Translations under genes and position numbers: made by a program
Shown: piece after piece, positions 1 through 8,749 of the stretch
Layout: each line of letters starts with the position of its first letter
Numbering within the stretch: the first letter of the stretch is position 1
Notes under the pieces: generated by a model
What the model was told of the DNA's origin: nothing
Seen by the model: the letters and a program-made list of their open reading frames with translations, nothing else
Databases searched by the model: none
Source: Sulfuricurvum sp.
Lineage (GTDB): Bacteria > Campylobacterota > Campylobacteria > Campylobacterales > Sulfurimonadaceae
Direction: 5' to 3'
DNA length: 64,000 bases
Assembly: GCA_024637295.1 (NCBI GenBank)
Contig: JAGXFL010000008.1
Location: 120,976-184,975 of the forward strand

Positions 1-729
1 TTCCGCTGTTTTTTTAGACTCTTTTAATGGCTTTGTATCAGACTGTGGTGCCTTGGATTCATTGAGCAGTTGAACAATGGCCTCAAAACCTTTGGTTGGC
101 TCAGCGGGGGTCTCTTTTGAAGGTGCTTTGAACTCCAATAGTGGCTTTGTAAGCAGAGGTGTTGGAAGCCCTTTGAGTGGATTTGCGAGATCTTTATCAA
201 CGGTAGATAGGGTGATTTCACTTAAATCAATCCCTATTTTATGGGCAAGTTCAACAAGACCGATGAGTGTTTTAGGAATGGCTTTTTCATCGGCTTTGAG
301 CTGCGGTGATTTTTGTGTGATTGTATTTTTGAGGTACTCTTTAGCCTTGGAGATCAATGAGTGGACTTGATCGTTACTCAAGACATCAATCAGTTCTTTT
401 GGCAATGCTTTGGTCTCATCATCTTTACCCATCAGCAGTTCACTAAGACCCTTAGCGCTGAGTTTTTTAGTATCGATGGGTTTGATATCACTCGATTTGA
501 CTTTGGATGTAGTATCGACCGATGAAGCGGTAGCATCCTTTTTTGGGTCAATAATGGCGGTGAAATCGGCTTTTTTGACCAGTGATTTCACCCCTTTCTT
601 TACTCCATCCAAATTGGAGAGAAGTTTTGCAAAGGTATCATCTGTCTTATTTTTTTTCGATTTAGACGACCCACCTAGCAATTCCAGCAAAGTAGTAGGC
701 GTTTTGTTGTCTTTGTTTTGTACGACCAT
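1..729 (-). CDS. Probable flagellar hook-length control protein FliK, N-terminal part (partial at left edge)
   Basis: An open frame of 243 codons runs without a stop from an ATG at 729 to base 1 and continues outside the window. AAGGA lies 7 bases before the ATG. The protein starts MVVQNKDNKTPTTLLELLGG and is Lys/Ser/Thr/Asp-rich and low in hydrophobics, with no signal peptide or membrane segment. This suits the long, poorly conserved N-terminal region of FliK, the secreted ruler that sets hook length. A sigma54-type promoter at 771-786 supports a hook-stage flagellar gene, since hook genes in Campylobacterota commonly use sigma54. The conserved FliK C-terminal domain would lie outside the window, so the name is an inference; another secreted flagellar protein is possible. 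Confidence 0.6.
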   Translation of the reverse strand, partial: MVVQNKDNKTPTTLLELLGGSSKSKKNKTDDTFAKLLSNLDGVKKGVKSLVKKADFTAIIDPKKDATASSVDTTSKVKSSDIKPIDTKKLSAKGLSELLMGKDDETKALPKELIDVLSNDQVHSLISKAKEYLKNTITQKSPQLKADEKAIPKTLIGLVELAHKIGIDLSEITLSTVDKDLANPLKGLPTPLLTKPLLEFKAPSKETPAEPTKGFEAIVQLLNESKAPQSDTKPLKESKKTAE

Positions 730-770
730 AATGCGATCCTTGTACCAAAAGATAGTGGTTAATAATAACA

Positions 771-786
771 AGCAATAGTTATTCCA
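771..786 (-). promoter_or_regulatory. sigma54-type promoter for the fliK-like gene
   Basis: Read on the minus strand the sequence is TGGAATAACTATTGCT. This matches the sigma54 consensus TGGCAYR-N4-TTGCW with a single mismatch (C to A) and has the invariant GG-N10-GC spacing. The predicted start of transcription is near 760, about 30 bases before the ATG at 729. Confidence 0.6.
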
Positions 787-832
787 TATAAGCTTTTAAA
801 CTCACTTAAACCATCCTTAACTTTTAAAAAGG

Positions 833-838
833 TATAAT
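833..838 (+). promoter_or_regulatory. -10 box of the typA promoter
   Basis: A perfect TATAAT lies 35 bases before the typA start codon, in AT-rich sequence with no clear -35 box. That is normal for housekeeping promoters in Campylobacterota. Confidence 0.6.
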
Positions 839-873
839 TCGCGAAAATCACGGCCTACCTATAAGGATATTCA

Positions 874-2679
874 GTGCAAAAAATTCGTAACATCGCCGTC
901 ATCGCGCACGTTGACCATGGTAAAACGACTCTAGTTGATGGATTGCTACAGCAATCTGGAACATTTGGCAGCCACGAGCAAGTCAATGAAAGAGCAATGG
1001 ACTCTAATGCTCTTGAAAAAGAGCGTGGGATCACGATTCTTTCTAAAAATACCGCAATTCGTTACGGTGATTATAAGATCAACGTTATTGATACTCCGGG
1101 TCACGCCGATTTCGGTGGAGAAGTTGAGCGTGTTTTGAAGATGGTTGACGGAGCATTGATTTTGGTCGATGCTTATGAGGGTGTTATGCCTCAGACTAAG
1201 TTCGTTGTTAAAAAGATGTTAGCACTTGGGCTCAAGCCAATCGTTGTCATCAACAAAATTGACAAACCATCAGCAGATCCTGAGCGTGTAGTAGACGAAG
1301 TATTCGACCTTTTTGTTGCTATGGACGCGACAGAAGATCAACTCGATTTCCCAATCATCTATGCTGCAGCACGTGATGGTATGGCGAAGCTCGATATGGC
1401 TGATCCGGATGGCGATTTCACATGTTTGTTTAACACAATCCTTGAAAAAGTACCTGAGCCTACGGGTGATGCTGAAAACCCAACACAATTGCAAGTCTTT
1501 ACTCTTGACTATGATAACTATGTGGGTAAAATCGGTATCGCCCGTATTTTCAACGGACGTATTTCAAAAGGGGATAATATCCTTTTGGCAAAAGCAGACG
1601 GTGAATTGGTCAAAGGTAAAATCTCTAAACTCATCGGGTTTATGGGTCTTAACCGTACAGAAATTCAAACCGCAGAAGCGGGTGATATCGTTGCTCTTGC
1701 AGGTATTGAAACCGTAGATGTTGGTGACACTATCTGTGATCCTAATAATCCTATGCCGCTTGACCCTATGCACGTTGAAGAGCCTACGTTGAATGTTTTC
1801 TTCTCGGTTAATGATTCTCCACTTGCGGGTCAAGAAGGAAAGCACATTACCTCTAATAAGATCAAAGAGCGTCTTGAAGCAGAGATGAACACCAACGTTG
1901 CAATGCGTTGTGAAGTCATCGGTGAGGGTAAATTCCAGGTCTCAGGACGTGGAGAACTTCAAATCACTATTTTGGCAGAAAATATGCGTCGTGAGGGCTT
2001 CGAGTTTGGTATCGGACGTCCTGAAGTTATCATCCGTGAAATCGACGGTGTTAAATGTGAGCCGTTTGAGCACCTCGTTGTTGACCTTCCTCAAGATTTT
2101 GCAGGAAGCATCATCGAGCGTCTTGGCCGCCGTAAAGCGGAAATGACAGCAATGGTACCAATGGGTGAGGGCTTTACACGTGTTGAGTTCGTTATCCCTG
2201 CGCGTGGCCTTATCGGTTTTCGTGGACAATTTTTGACAGAGACCAAGGGTGAGGGTGTTATGAATCACTCTTTCTTGGAGTTCCGTCCATACAGCGCAAG
2301 TGGTGTTGAGAGCCGTCAATACGGAGCATTGACTTCTATGGAAGACGGTGTTACCTTGGCATTCTCCCTTGCAAACTTGCAAGAGCGCGGCGTGTTGTTT
2401 GTTAATCCTCAAACAAAAGTTTACAAAGGGATGATCGTTGGTGAGCATAGCCGTACCAATGACCTTGATGTTAACCCAATCAAAGGAAAAGCACAATCAA
2501 ACGTCCGTTCATCGGGCGCTGATGAAGCGATCAAGCTTGTTCCGCCACGTGATATGAACCTCGAGCGTGCGCTTGAGTGGATCGAAGACGATGAGCTTCT
2601 TGAAGTAACTCCTCTTAGTATCCGTATCCGTAAAAAATACTTAGATCCAAACGACCGTAAGCGTTACGCTAAAAAGTAA
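874..2679 (+). CDS. typA: Ribosome-associated translational GTPase TypA/BipA
   Basis: TypA/BipA is a ribosome-binding GTPase of the elongation-factor family, involved in ribosome assembly and stress adaptation. At 601 aa it has the usual family length. The GTPase domain is at the N-terminus: P-loop AHVDHGKTT at residues 11-19, RGITI switch region near 51, [12 protein letters not shown] near 75 and NKID near 128. EF-G-like domains II, III and V and the TypA-specific C-terminus follow ([18 protein letters not shown] end). The start is GTG at 874 with AAGGAT 5 bases upstream; no ATG gives a complete P-loop domain. It has its own promoter at 833 and converges with the flavoprotein gene, the stop codons being 3 bases apart across a short inverted repeat (AAGTAA-TTC-TTACTT). 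Confidence 0.97.
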   Translation: MQKIRNIAVIAHVDHGKTTLVDGLLQQSGTFGSHEQVNERAMDSNALEKERGITILSKNTAIRYGDYKINVIDTPGHADFGGEVERVLKMVDGALILVDAYEGVMPQTKFVVKKMLALGLKPIVVINKIDKPSADPERVVDEVFDLFVAMDATEDQLDFPIIYAAARDGMAKLDMADPDGDFTCLFNTILEKVPEPTGDAENPTQLQVFTLDYDNYVGKIGIARIFNGRISKGDNILLAKADGELVKGKISKLIGFMGLNRTEIQTAEAGDIVALAGIETVDVGDTICDPNNPMPLDPMHVEEPTLNVFFSVNDSPLAGQEGKHITSNKIKERLEAEMNTNVAMRCEVIGEGKFQVSGRGELQITILAENMRREGFEFGIGRPEVIIREIDGVKCEPFEHLVVDLPQDFAGSIIERLGRRKAEMTAMVPMGEGFTRVEFVIPARGLIGFRGQFLTETKGEGVMNHSFLEFRPYSASGVESRQYGALTSMEDGVTLAFSLANLQERGVLFVNPQTKVYKGMIVGEHSRTNDLDVNPIKGKAQSNVRSSGADEAIKLVPPRDMNLERALEWIEDDELLEVTPLSIRIRKKYLDPNDRKRYAKK

Positions 2680-2682
2680 TTC

Positions 2683-3906
2683 TTACTTCTTAGCCATTTC
2701 GCGGCCGGCGATCATACCGCTGGCCCATGCGAAATTAAAATTATATCCTCCACGCCGTCCGACAATATCCAAAACTTCCCCCGCAAAATAAAGACCTTTA
2801 ATCAATTTTGATTCCATCGTTTCGTTATTCACATCTACTGTAGCTACTCCACCGCCGCTGACCTCTGCATGTTTGAATCCATGCGTATCGTTCACTTCAA
2901 ATTTCCACTCTCTGATGAGTCCGATAAGCTTACTGCTCTCTTTGGGTGTGAGTAACGCTACGGTTTTTGCGGGATTAATAACCGCACTTTCACAAAGATA
3001 GGCAACTGTTTTAGCAGGGACTAAACCGCTCAAAACCGTTTCGAGGGTATGGTTAGGCACTGCGGTGATCAGTTGATGGAAGAGATCATCCAGCTGATGA
3101 GCCGTGAAGCGAGGGAGCAAGTTGATGCTCAGCATTACTTTTTGATGGTTCAGCAGCGCGCGAGAGGCCTTTTGGCTGATGTCCAAGATGGCCAAACCAG
3201 AGATGCCATAGCTGGCGAAGAGAATATCGCCTTGTACTTTTTGGACTTCATTATTATTGACATAAAGGGTAACTTCGGCGAATGTTTTGACCCCGGCCAT
3301 CTTATGGTGGATTTTTGAGTTTAGATGCAGTTGTACCAATGACGCATAGGTAGGGATAATGGTATGACCAAAAGAGGCGGCAAAGCGATAGCCATCATCG
3401 GAGGAACCCAGCTGTGGTGCTGCTTGAGAACCCGTGGCGATGAGAACTTTGTCATAGGTTTTTTTTTCATCCTGGGTATGAACGATAAAGTGATTTTGGG
3501 TTTTGGTGATGGAGATGACTTTTTTTTCAGTGAGTATTTTGACTCCTGCTTCTTTGATGGAGGCACTAAAGGAAAAGAGGACGGACTTTGCCTCATTAGA
3601 GAGAGGGTAGCACCGTCCATCTTCCTTGATGTCGAGTAATAACCCAATGGAATGACAGAAGGTGACAAAATCGGTAAACGGGAGCTGTTGTAGAGCATAG
3701 GTGACAAAATCAGAATTAGTCCCGAAATAATCATCTGCAGTTGCAGTGGTATTAATGATATTGCACCGTCCATTTCCTGAGGCTAAGATCTTTTTCCCGA
3801 TACTTGTATTGTGTTCATAGAGGGTGACATCCGCACCTTCACGCGCGGCAACGATGGCGGCCATGAGTCCAGATGCACCTCCGCCGATAATGGCTGTTGT
3901 ATTCAC
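2683..3906 (-). CDS. HI0933/YhiN-family FAD-dependent oxidoreductase
   Basis: A 407-aa flavoprotein of the HI0933/BaiN-like group (NAD(P)/FAD-dependent oxidoreductase), cytoplasmic and of uncertain substrate. It has an N-terminal dinucleotide-binding motif GGGASGLMAA at residues 8-17, followed by an acidic residue (E) at the end of the second strand (VTLYEHNTSIGKK). Near residue 135 is a second flavin-family motif, KVLIATGS. The C-terminal FAD motif is GLYFAGEVLDIVGRRGGYNF, followed by a WASG helix typical of the family. It is transcribed in the same direction as, and starts 3 bases after, the DUF1538 gene (stop at 3910), so the two probably share a transcript, though no functional link is known. 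Confidence 0.88.
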   Translation of the reverse strand: MNTTAIIGGGASGLMAAIVAAREGADVTLYEHNTSIGKKILASGNGRCNIINTTATADDYFGTNSDFVTYALQQLPFTDFVTFCHSIGLLLDIKEDGRCYPLSNEAKSVLFSFSASIKEAGVKILTEKKVISITKTQNHFIVHTQDEKKTYDKVLIATGSQAAPQLGSSDDGYRFAASFGHTIIPTYASLVQLHLNSKIHHKMAGVKTFAEVTLYVNNNEVQKVQGDILFASYGISGLAILDISQKASRALLNHQKVMLSINLLPRFTAHQLDDLFHQLITAVPNHTLETVLSGLVPAKTVAYLCESAVINPAKTVALLTPKESSKLIGLIREWKFEVNDTHGFKHAEVSGGGVATVDVNNETMESKLIKGLYFAGEVLDIVGRRGGYNFNFAWASGMIAGREMAKK

Positions 3907-3909
3907 AGG

Positions 3910-5832
3910 TTATAGATCCGTGGTCTTCAATGTAAGACCTTTTAAGTGAGTTACAGGATAAGAATAGGCGATCCCATCACCACTTCCGATGATATCAAGT
4001 TTATGCATAACGGCTTTGATGATTTCATCTACTTTATTACGCGGAACAATAAACATCAGGTTGGAATCCGTTGTTTCAACTTCAAGTCGATTATAAAAAT
4101 TATCAATTTCTTTAAGTCCCATTCCGTGGGCAGGCATAATAGTGACTCCACTTGCTCCTGCTTCTTTTGCTGCGAGAAGGGCTTCATCTCTTCGTCCATT
4201 TGGAACGATGATGTGAACAGCAGAAAACTCCATTCTGGCTGAATGTCTTCGGTCAGTCCCATACACATTTACCGTAGAAAGACCCATATTATTTGCATCT
4301 TCGAGGGCATGACGAAAATTATTGATATTGATGGCTTCAAGCTCTTGAAAGCTTTTGATTCCGATTTTTTCAGTAATAACACCATATGCCATAACGGTAA
4401 GCATCGGGAAAAGAGAGGCAAAAGCAATAAGGCCAAAGCCATCGATCAGAGGATCACGACCAGGAATATTGGTGGCTAATCCAAGTCCTAATGCGGCAAC
4501 AAGGGGGACGGTAACAGTAGAAGTTGTAACTCCACCACTGTCATAGGCAATCGGAATAATGTATTTTGGTGCGATGAAGGTGAGTGTGATTACAAACATG
4601 TACCCTGTCATAATGTAATAGACGATTTCGCCTCCGTTGACTATACGAAAGGACCCCAATGCGATCCCAATCCCTACGCCAAAGGCGACAAAAAGTCGAA
4701 GAACAAAATCATTTATTTTTCCATCACTAATCTCTTTCGCTTTTTTAGCAATCGCTGTCAGTGCAGGTTCTGCCATAGTGGTTGAAAAACCGATAGCAAA
4801 TGCAAATGCATAAATTAATGCATTGTTATTATTAAGCGTAAGCTCATGAGCCATTGTTTGACCGACAGAAAAAAGACCCATTTCGAGTCCTACAATAAAT
4901 GCGTCAAGACCAAGAATCACTAAAATAAAACCGATCATGACTTGTTTTAAATTATCAATCGGTTTTTTGATAATAACATATTGAAAAAACAAAATGACGG
5001 CCAAGATAGGTAACACATCTCCGACAACGGAAAGGAGACCTTTTAGTAGAACAACAATATCAAAAGTAAACACTTCAGGTGGTTGACATGCTTGAACAAT
5101 GATCGGTTTTACTGCTGCAGCATCGATATACTGATACACAACAATGCCATAAAACTGTACTAAGATCATGGGGGTTAATGACGCAAATGCGATGAGGCCA
5201 AATCCATCTAAAATTGGATTTCTTCCCTTAATTGTGGAGGCAAGACCAATGCCTAACGCTGCAACAAGAGGAACGGTAACCGTTGATGTTGTAACACCTC
5301 CAAGATCGTAAGCCAGTCCTACGATCTCTTTGGGGGCAAATATGGTGGAAGCAACTACTAAAACATATCCTGTGATGATGTAATAGTGGATCGGATGCCC
5401 TTTGATAATTCTCCAAACCCCTAAAACAATAGCAAAACCAACAGAGAATGCAACAACAATTCTTAGGACAAATGCATCGATTCTTCCACAACTAACGGAT
5501 GCCGCTTTTTCAGCAATGACAACAAGAGCTGGTTCGGCAACGGTTGTCCCAAAGCCAATCATAAATCCGAATAAAATGATCCAAAAGGTTGACCCTTTAT
5601 TTGCAAAGTCAATGGCCAGTCCTTCGCCAACAGGAAAGATACCCACTTCTAAGCCTAATAAAAAAACCGCCAAACCAACACCTACGATAGCAAGTCCAAT
5701 CGAGGTTGCAAGCCAGTTATCTGGAATGGTGTCAATAATCGCAAGCTGAAAAAACATAATCACCAAGATAATAGGTAGAAGATCTCGAAAGGATTCTTTT
5801 AGCAATTTCAAGAATGATGCTATATTTAACAT
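3910..5832 (-). CDS. Membrane protein with two DUF1538 domains and a C-terminal PII-like domain
   Basis: A 640-aa inner-membrane protein of the DUF1538 family, function unknown but transporter-like. Two homologous membrane halves (about residues 10-235 and 255-475) each carry an EPALxxIAxKA motif and a near-identical [17 protein letters not shown] block, so the fold arose by internal duplication. The last ~140 residues are soluble and resemble a PII/GlnB-type domain ([20 protein letters not shown], then [12 protein letters not shown]), suggesting gating by a small molecule. The start used here is the ATG at 5832, preceded by AGGAGT at 6-base spacing. The frame is open to 5895, but those extra codons have no ribosome site and would overlap dgt. 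Confidence 0.8.
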   Translation of the reverse strand: MLNIASFLKLLKESFRDLLPIILVIMFFQLAIIDTIPDNWLATSIGLAIVGVGLAVFLLGLEVGIFPVGEGLAIDFANKGSTFWIILFGFMIGFGTTVAEPALVVIAEKAASVSCGRIDAFVLRIVVAFSVGFAIVLGVWRIIKGHPIHYYIITGYVLVVASTIFAPKEIVGLAYDLGGVTTSTVTVPLVAALGIGLASTIKGRNPILDGFGLIAFASLTPMILVQFYGIVVYQYIDAAAVKPIIVQACQPPEVFTFDIVVLLKGLLSVVGDVLPILAVILFFQYVIIKKPIDNLKQVMIGFILVILGLDAFIVGLEMGLFSVGQTMAHELTLNNNNALIYAFAFAIGFSTTMAEPALTAIAKKAKEISDGKINDFVLRLFVAFGVGIGIALGSFRIVNGGEIVYYIMTGYMFVITLTFIAPKYIIPIAYDSGGVTTSTVTVPLVAALGLGLATNIPGRDPLIDGFGLIAFASLFPMLTVMAYGVITEKIGIKSFQELEAININNFRHALEDANNMGLSTVNVYGTDRRHSARMEFSAVHIIVPNGRRDEALLAAKEAGASGVTIMPAHGMGLKEIDNFYNRLEVETTDSNLMFIVPRNKVDEIIKAVMHKLDIIGSGDGIAYSYPVTHLKGLTLKTTDL

Positions 5833-5869
5833 GAATACTCCTGCGTGTTTAAATTTTTTATTGACATAT

Positions 5870-6970
5870 TTAAGCATCTCTCCCATACAGTTCATTGTAA
5901 AGTTTCATCGCATAGCGATCGGACATGCTGGCAATGTAATCGGAGATAACACGGTGTTTGTTTCGGCGATCGAGTTGTTCGAGATAATAACGCGGCAGCA
6001 TTTTGGGCTGTTCCATAAGGGCGTTATACAAACCGATGATCGCTTGTTTACCCGAAAACATCTTGCGCACGATGTGTTTGTGCTGATAGAGTTCTTGAAA
6101 GAGTATCTTTTTGAGTTTCTTTATCTGCGTTTCGAGTTCTTTGGCAAATCCGATGGGGATCTCTTGGGATGCAGGAATAACAGAAGCTAACACACGACTG
6201 TTATCTATTTTTCCTTTGGAGTATTCCAGAAGCGAATAGACAAGATGGTTGATGAGATGTGAGCTAAAACGGTAGCGGAACATCTCATCCTCATCTTCAT
6301 GAATCCCTTCATCGTATACTTTTTGCAAGATGGTTTGGATTAGCTCACTCTTTTTGAGGGTCTCAAAGCTGATGAGTCCCGAAGCTACACCATCGTCGAT
6401 GTCATGGCTGATATACGCGATCTCATCGGCACGATCGACAATCATCGCCTCGATACTGGGGTGGGTATCCAGAGAAAACGCATCGCGGATGGCATGGCTC
6501 AAAAATGGTTTGTTATAGGGGGGCGAGTGTTTGAGTATCCCCTCCAGTGTTGCGTAGGTGAGGTTAAGGCCTAAAAACGCTTTATAACGCTGCTCTAACA
6601 GCGTGACGACACGAAAGCTTTGGAGGTTGTGTTCAAAGCCGTGTTTATATCCCTCTTTTTTCAGACATTCATCCAGTGTATCGCCTCCGATGTGCCCAAA
6701 CGGTGTATGTCCCAAATCATGGGACAGGGCTATGGATTCAGCAAGGGACTCTTGCAGTCCCAGATGGGAGCTGATCGAGCGTGCGATTTGGCTAACTTCG
6801 ATACTGTGGGTGAGTCGGGTACGAAAAAAATCGCCTTGGGAATTGAGAAAAACCTGTGTTTTGTATTCTAAACGTCGAAAACTTCCGGAGTGGATGATCC
6901 GATCACGATCACGTGCATAAGGTGAGCGAAAATCATCGCTGATGGTATGAAAACGTTCATCGGCACGCAT
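5870..6970 (-). CDS. dgt: Deoxyguanosinetriphosphate triphosphohydrolase-like HD protein
   Basis: A 366-aa HD-superfamily dNTP triphosphohydrolase, a cytoplasmic enzyme that splits dGTP (or other dNTPs) into nucleoside and triphosphate. Metal-binding residues are visible: H55 in [15 protein letters not shown], then H84-D85 in [16 protein letters not shown], and a later conserved D in [19 protein letters not shown]. The length fits the shorter dGTPase-like type 2 group rather than the ~500-aa E. coli Dgt, so strict dGTP specificity is not assured. A TATAAT on the minus strand (7004-7009) lies about 34 bases before the start. The DUF1538 gene follows 37 bases downstream. Confidence 0.9.
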   Translation of the reverse strand: MRADERFHTISDDFRSPYARDRDRIIHSGSFRRLEYKTQVFLNSQGDFFRTRLTHSIEVSQIARSISSHLGLQESLAESIALSHDLGHTPFGHIGGDTLDECLKKEGYKHGFEHNLQSFRVVTLLEQRYKAFLGLNLTYATLEGILKHSPPYNKPFLSHAIRDAFSLDTHPSIEAMIVDRADEIAYISHDIDDGVASGLISFETLKKSELIQTILQKVYDEGIHEDEDEMFRYRFSSHLINHLVYSLLEYSKGKIDNSRVLASVIPASQEIPIGFAKELETQIKKLKKILFQELYQHKHIVRKMFSGKQAIIGLYNALMEQPKMLPRYYLEQLDRRNKHRVISDYIASMSDRYAMKLYNELYGRDA

Positions 6971-7035
6971 AAAAACCTACTTTTTATAAAGAATGTATTA
7001 TTTATTATACAACGCGCATGGGCACAATCAGGTAT

Positions 7036-7041
7036 TATAAT
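7036..7041 (+). promoter_or_regulatory. -10 box for the tandem membrane-protein genes
   Basis: TATAAT at 7036-7041 in AT-rich sequence, divergent from the dgt -10 box at 7004-7009. The two promoters are packed into the 148 bases between dgt and the 7119 gene. Confidence 0.4.
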
Positions 7042-7118
7042 AAAAATAAATGAGAACAAATAAGAGATATTTGAGTATTATAAACAATTGTGAGTTATTC
7101 TGAAGCGATGGAGTGAGT

Positions 7119-7559
7119 ATGAGTCATTATGCAGACAAATATAACCGTTCGTTAAAAAGCACACCCTCATCTTTTGACCATGTACAGGACTATCAGGAAA
7201 AAAGTAAAAAAGTTCGCCGAGAAAAAGAGGCTTTTTTACATCGCGAATTTGATTACCGAGATTATATATTTGCCCCTGAGGGGTATGAGGGCGTTATGCT
7301 CTTTTTCTACATCATGATTATTCCCTACCTTGTTGCATTGGCATTTTTATTTCTCTTTATTGCCAAATCAAGTTATCAGCTTTTTTTGGAGTTTAATCTG
7401 GCCTCTTTTCTAGTCATTTGGGCGATCGGGTATGAGATATGTGCGGTACTGGCCATAATCATTTTTTTCTACTCATGGTTTAACGATGACAAAACAGACG
7501 ATGTACCGACTCGTGGTGCGCGAAGCGGCAGGGGAATTACACCCCGCTTTAGGGATTAA
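7119..7559 (+). CDS. Small two-helix membrane protein, copy A of a tandem pair
   Basis: A 146-aa protein I do not recognise. Residues 1-55 are charged and probably cytoplasmic (SHYADKYNR start, then QEKSKKVRREKEAFLHREFDYRD split by a short linker). Two hydrophobic helices follow, one around YEGVMLFFYIMIIPYLVALAF and one around SFLVIWAIGYEICAVLAIII, then a basic Gly/Arg-rich tail ending ITPRFRD. The start is the ATG at 7119 with GGAG 5 bases upstream. A GTG at 7113 is also in frame, but the neighbouring paralogue begins at the equivalent of this ATG. It is about 60-70% identical by eye to the next gene, so this is a recent tandem duplication. Function unknown. Confidence 0.75.
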   Translation: MSHYADKYNRSLKSTPSSFDHVQDYQEKSKKVRREKEAFLHREFDYRDYIFAPEGYEGVMLFFYIMIIPYLVALAFLFLFIAKSSYQLFLEFNLASFLVIWAIGYEICAVLAIIIFFYSWFNDDKTDDVPTRGARSGRGITPRFRD

Positions 7560-7586
7560 GAGCAGTAAGGTAATGGTTGAATAAAG

Positions 7587-8036
7587 ATGAACCATTACGC
7601 GGATCGGTACAATCGTGCACTTAAAGATTCTAAAAAAACGGATAGTATTCACGAAAATGTAGAAGAGTATCAAGAAAAAAGCAAGCAGGTACATCGAAAA
7701 AAAACAGACTTCTTACATCGAGAATTTGATTATCGCAACTATATTTTTGCTCCCGAGGGGTATGAAGGGATTGTTCTTTTCTTTTACATTCTGACTATCC
7801 CTTATTGTGTTGCTTTGGTTTTTTTATTTTTATTTGTCGCACGATCGAGTTTTAATCTATTTTTAGAGCTGAATCTGGCCTCTTATTTTATCGTTTGGGC
7901 GATCGGATACGAGATATGTGCGGTGCTGGCTCTTATCATCTTCTTTTATTCATGGTTCACCGATGACAATGCAGATAAAGGGTCGATCATTGGAACAAAG
8001 GGGAGCGGTAAAATCTCTCCCCGATTTAAGAATTAA
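7587..8036 (+). CDS. Small two-helix membrane protein, copy B of a tandem pair
   Basis: A 149-aa paralogue of the preceding gene, 27 bases after it. It shares the NHYADRYNR start, the KTDFLHREFDYRNYIFAPEGYEG block, two membrane helices and a basic tail ending ISPRFKN. The conserved blocks are the FLHREFDYR-YIFAPEGYEG segment before helix 1 and the WAIGYEICAVLA segment in helix 2, which are probably functional. The N-terminal linker and C-terminal tail differ most. No ribosome site is strong; the ATG at 7587 follows AATAAAG. No enzymatic motif or signal peptide is present. The pair ends 34 bases before tRNA-Ser. Confidence 0.75.
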   Translation: MNHYADRYNRALKDSKKTDSIHENVEEYQEKSKQVHRKKTDFLHREFDYRNYIFAPEGYEGIVLFFYILTIPYCVALVFLFLFVARSSFNLFLELNLASYFIVWAIGYEICAVLALIIFFYSWFTDDNADKGSIIGTKGSGKISPRFKN

Positions 8037-8038
8037 GC

Positions 8039-8054
8039 TACAATACATTACAAT
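8039..8054 (+). promoter_or_regulatory. -10 region of the tRNA-Ser gene
   Basis: Two TACAAT hexamers, at 8039-8044 and 8049-8054, lie 27 and 17 bases before the tRNA. The second gives a predicted transcript start about 10 bases before the mature 5' end. Confidence 0.4.
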
Positions 8055-8070
8055 ACCGCTCCTCAATTAC

Positions 8071-8158
8071 GGACAGCTGGCCGAGTGGTCGAAGGCGCAC
8101 GCCTGGAACGCGTGTAAAGGGCAACCTTTCTAGGGTTCGAACCCCTAGCTGTCCGCCA
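8071..8158 (+). tRNA. tRNA-Ser (anticodon GGA)
   Basis: An 88-base class II tRNA with encoded CCA at 8156-8158. The acceptor arms GGACAGC and GCTGTCC pair fully. The anticodon stem CACGC/GCGTG encloses loop CTGGAAC with anticodon GGA, reading UCC/UCU. A long variable arm (AAAGGGCAACCTTT) is typical of tRNA-Ser, and the T-arm is CTAGG-GTTCGAAC-CCCTAG. The gene lies directly upstream of an accessory toxin-antitoxin-like pair, a common position for island insertion, but no second copy of its 3' end was found nearby. Confidence 0.96.
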
Positions 8159-8312
8159 TCTATAAAAACCTTCTATTTTACGTACTTTCAACTTTCAAAC
8201 AAAAGAATTAATTTGGTGTCCAAATAGTGTCTATTGTGCAGCCATTACAATCATGTAACTGTTTGGTATGGGGATAGATTCGATATTTCTTTACGTTTTG
8301 TTATTATATGGG

Positions 8313-8360
8313 ATCATATTTGATACTTTTATTGATATAATACAGTATCAAATATGATAC
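8313..8360 (+). promoter_or_regulatory. Promoter with two palindromic operators for the HTH/Fic pair
   Basis: Two 16-bp operators flank a TATAAT -10 box (8336-8341). The right one (8345-8360) is a perfect 6-4-6 palindrome, GTATCA-AATA-TGATAC. The left one (8311-8326) is GGATCA-TATT-TGATAC. The two are also inverted repeats of each other over 14 bases (8313-8326 and 8345-8358). This is the classic layout for cooperative autorepression by a dimeric HTH antitoxin, here most likely the product of the adjacent gene at 8375. Confidence 0.7.
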
Positions 8361-8374
8361 TAATTGGAGTTGGG

Positions 8375-8749
8375 ATGTTTAAAGCACTTATTCTTTCTGA
8401 ACTCAAAAAACAAAAAGAGGCTCTCTCTATCCCCTATGAGGCAATATCCTCACGAGCAGGTGTAGGAATAGCAACCATAAAACGAGCATTCGCAGGGCAT
8501 GACATATCGTTTGATACCCTCGAAAAGATTGCTATTGCCCTCGATTGTGAAATATCAATTAAGCCAAAACATTCTCCAAAAGCTCTATATCAAGAGCAAA
8601 TAGAGAAAAAAGCACATGAGATCGTCAATCGAGTTATTCACTCTTCGGCACTTGAAAATCAAATTCCTAGAGATGAAGCGCAACGAAAAATGTTTACTCA
8701 AGCAAAAGCAATCATTTCTAAAATGCCAAAATCACAAATATGGGCATGA
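8375..8749 (+). CDS. XRE-like HTH protein, putative antitoxin/regulator of the Fic pair
   Basis: A 124-aa protein with a helix-turn-helix at about residues 18-55 (AISSRAGVGIATIKRAF, then FDTLEKIAIALDCEI), of the lambda-repressor/XRE type. The C-terminal half is charged and helical, with no known catalytic motif. The start is the ATG at 8375 with GGAG 6 bases before it. An upstream in-frame ATG at 8354 falls inside the right operator and has no ribosome site. Its stop overlaps the fic start in an ATGA arrangement (8746-8749), so the two are translationally coupled. It probably represses its own promoter through the operators at 8313-8360. Antitoxin activity is inferred from gene order only. 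Confidence 0.75.
   Translation: MFKALILSELKKQKEALSIPYEAISSRAGVGIATIKRAFAGHDISFDTLEKIAIALDCEISIKPKHSPKALYQEQIEKKAHEIVNRVIHSSALENQIPRDEAQRKMFTQAKAIISKMPKSQIWA

Noticed and set aside
1942..2496. 184-codon open frame on the minus strand inside typA
   Set aside because: It lies antisense to strongly conserved typA coding and the protein has no recognisable domain; a shadow frame of the biased codon use.
8159..8312. tRNA-Ser attachment site or integrase remnant downstream of the tRNA
   Set aside because: The sequence TTGGTGTCCAAATAGTGTC looks like tails seen after tRNA-linked islands, but no repeat of the tRNA 3' end and no integrase was found in the window.
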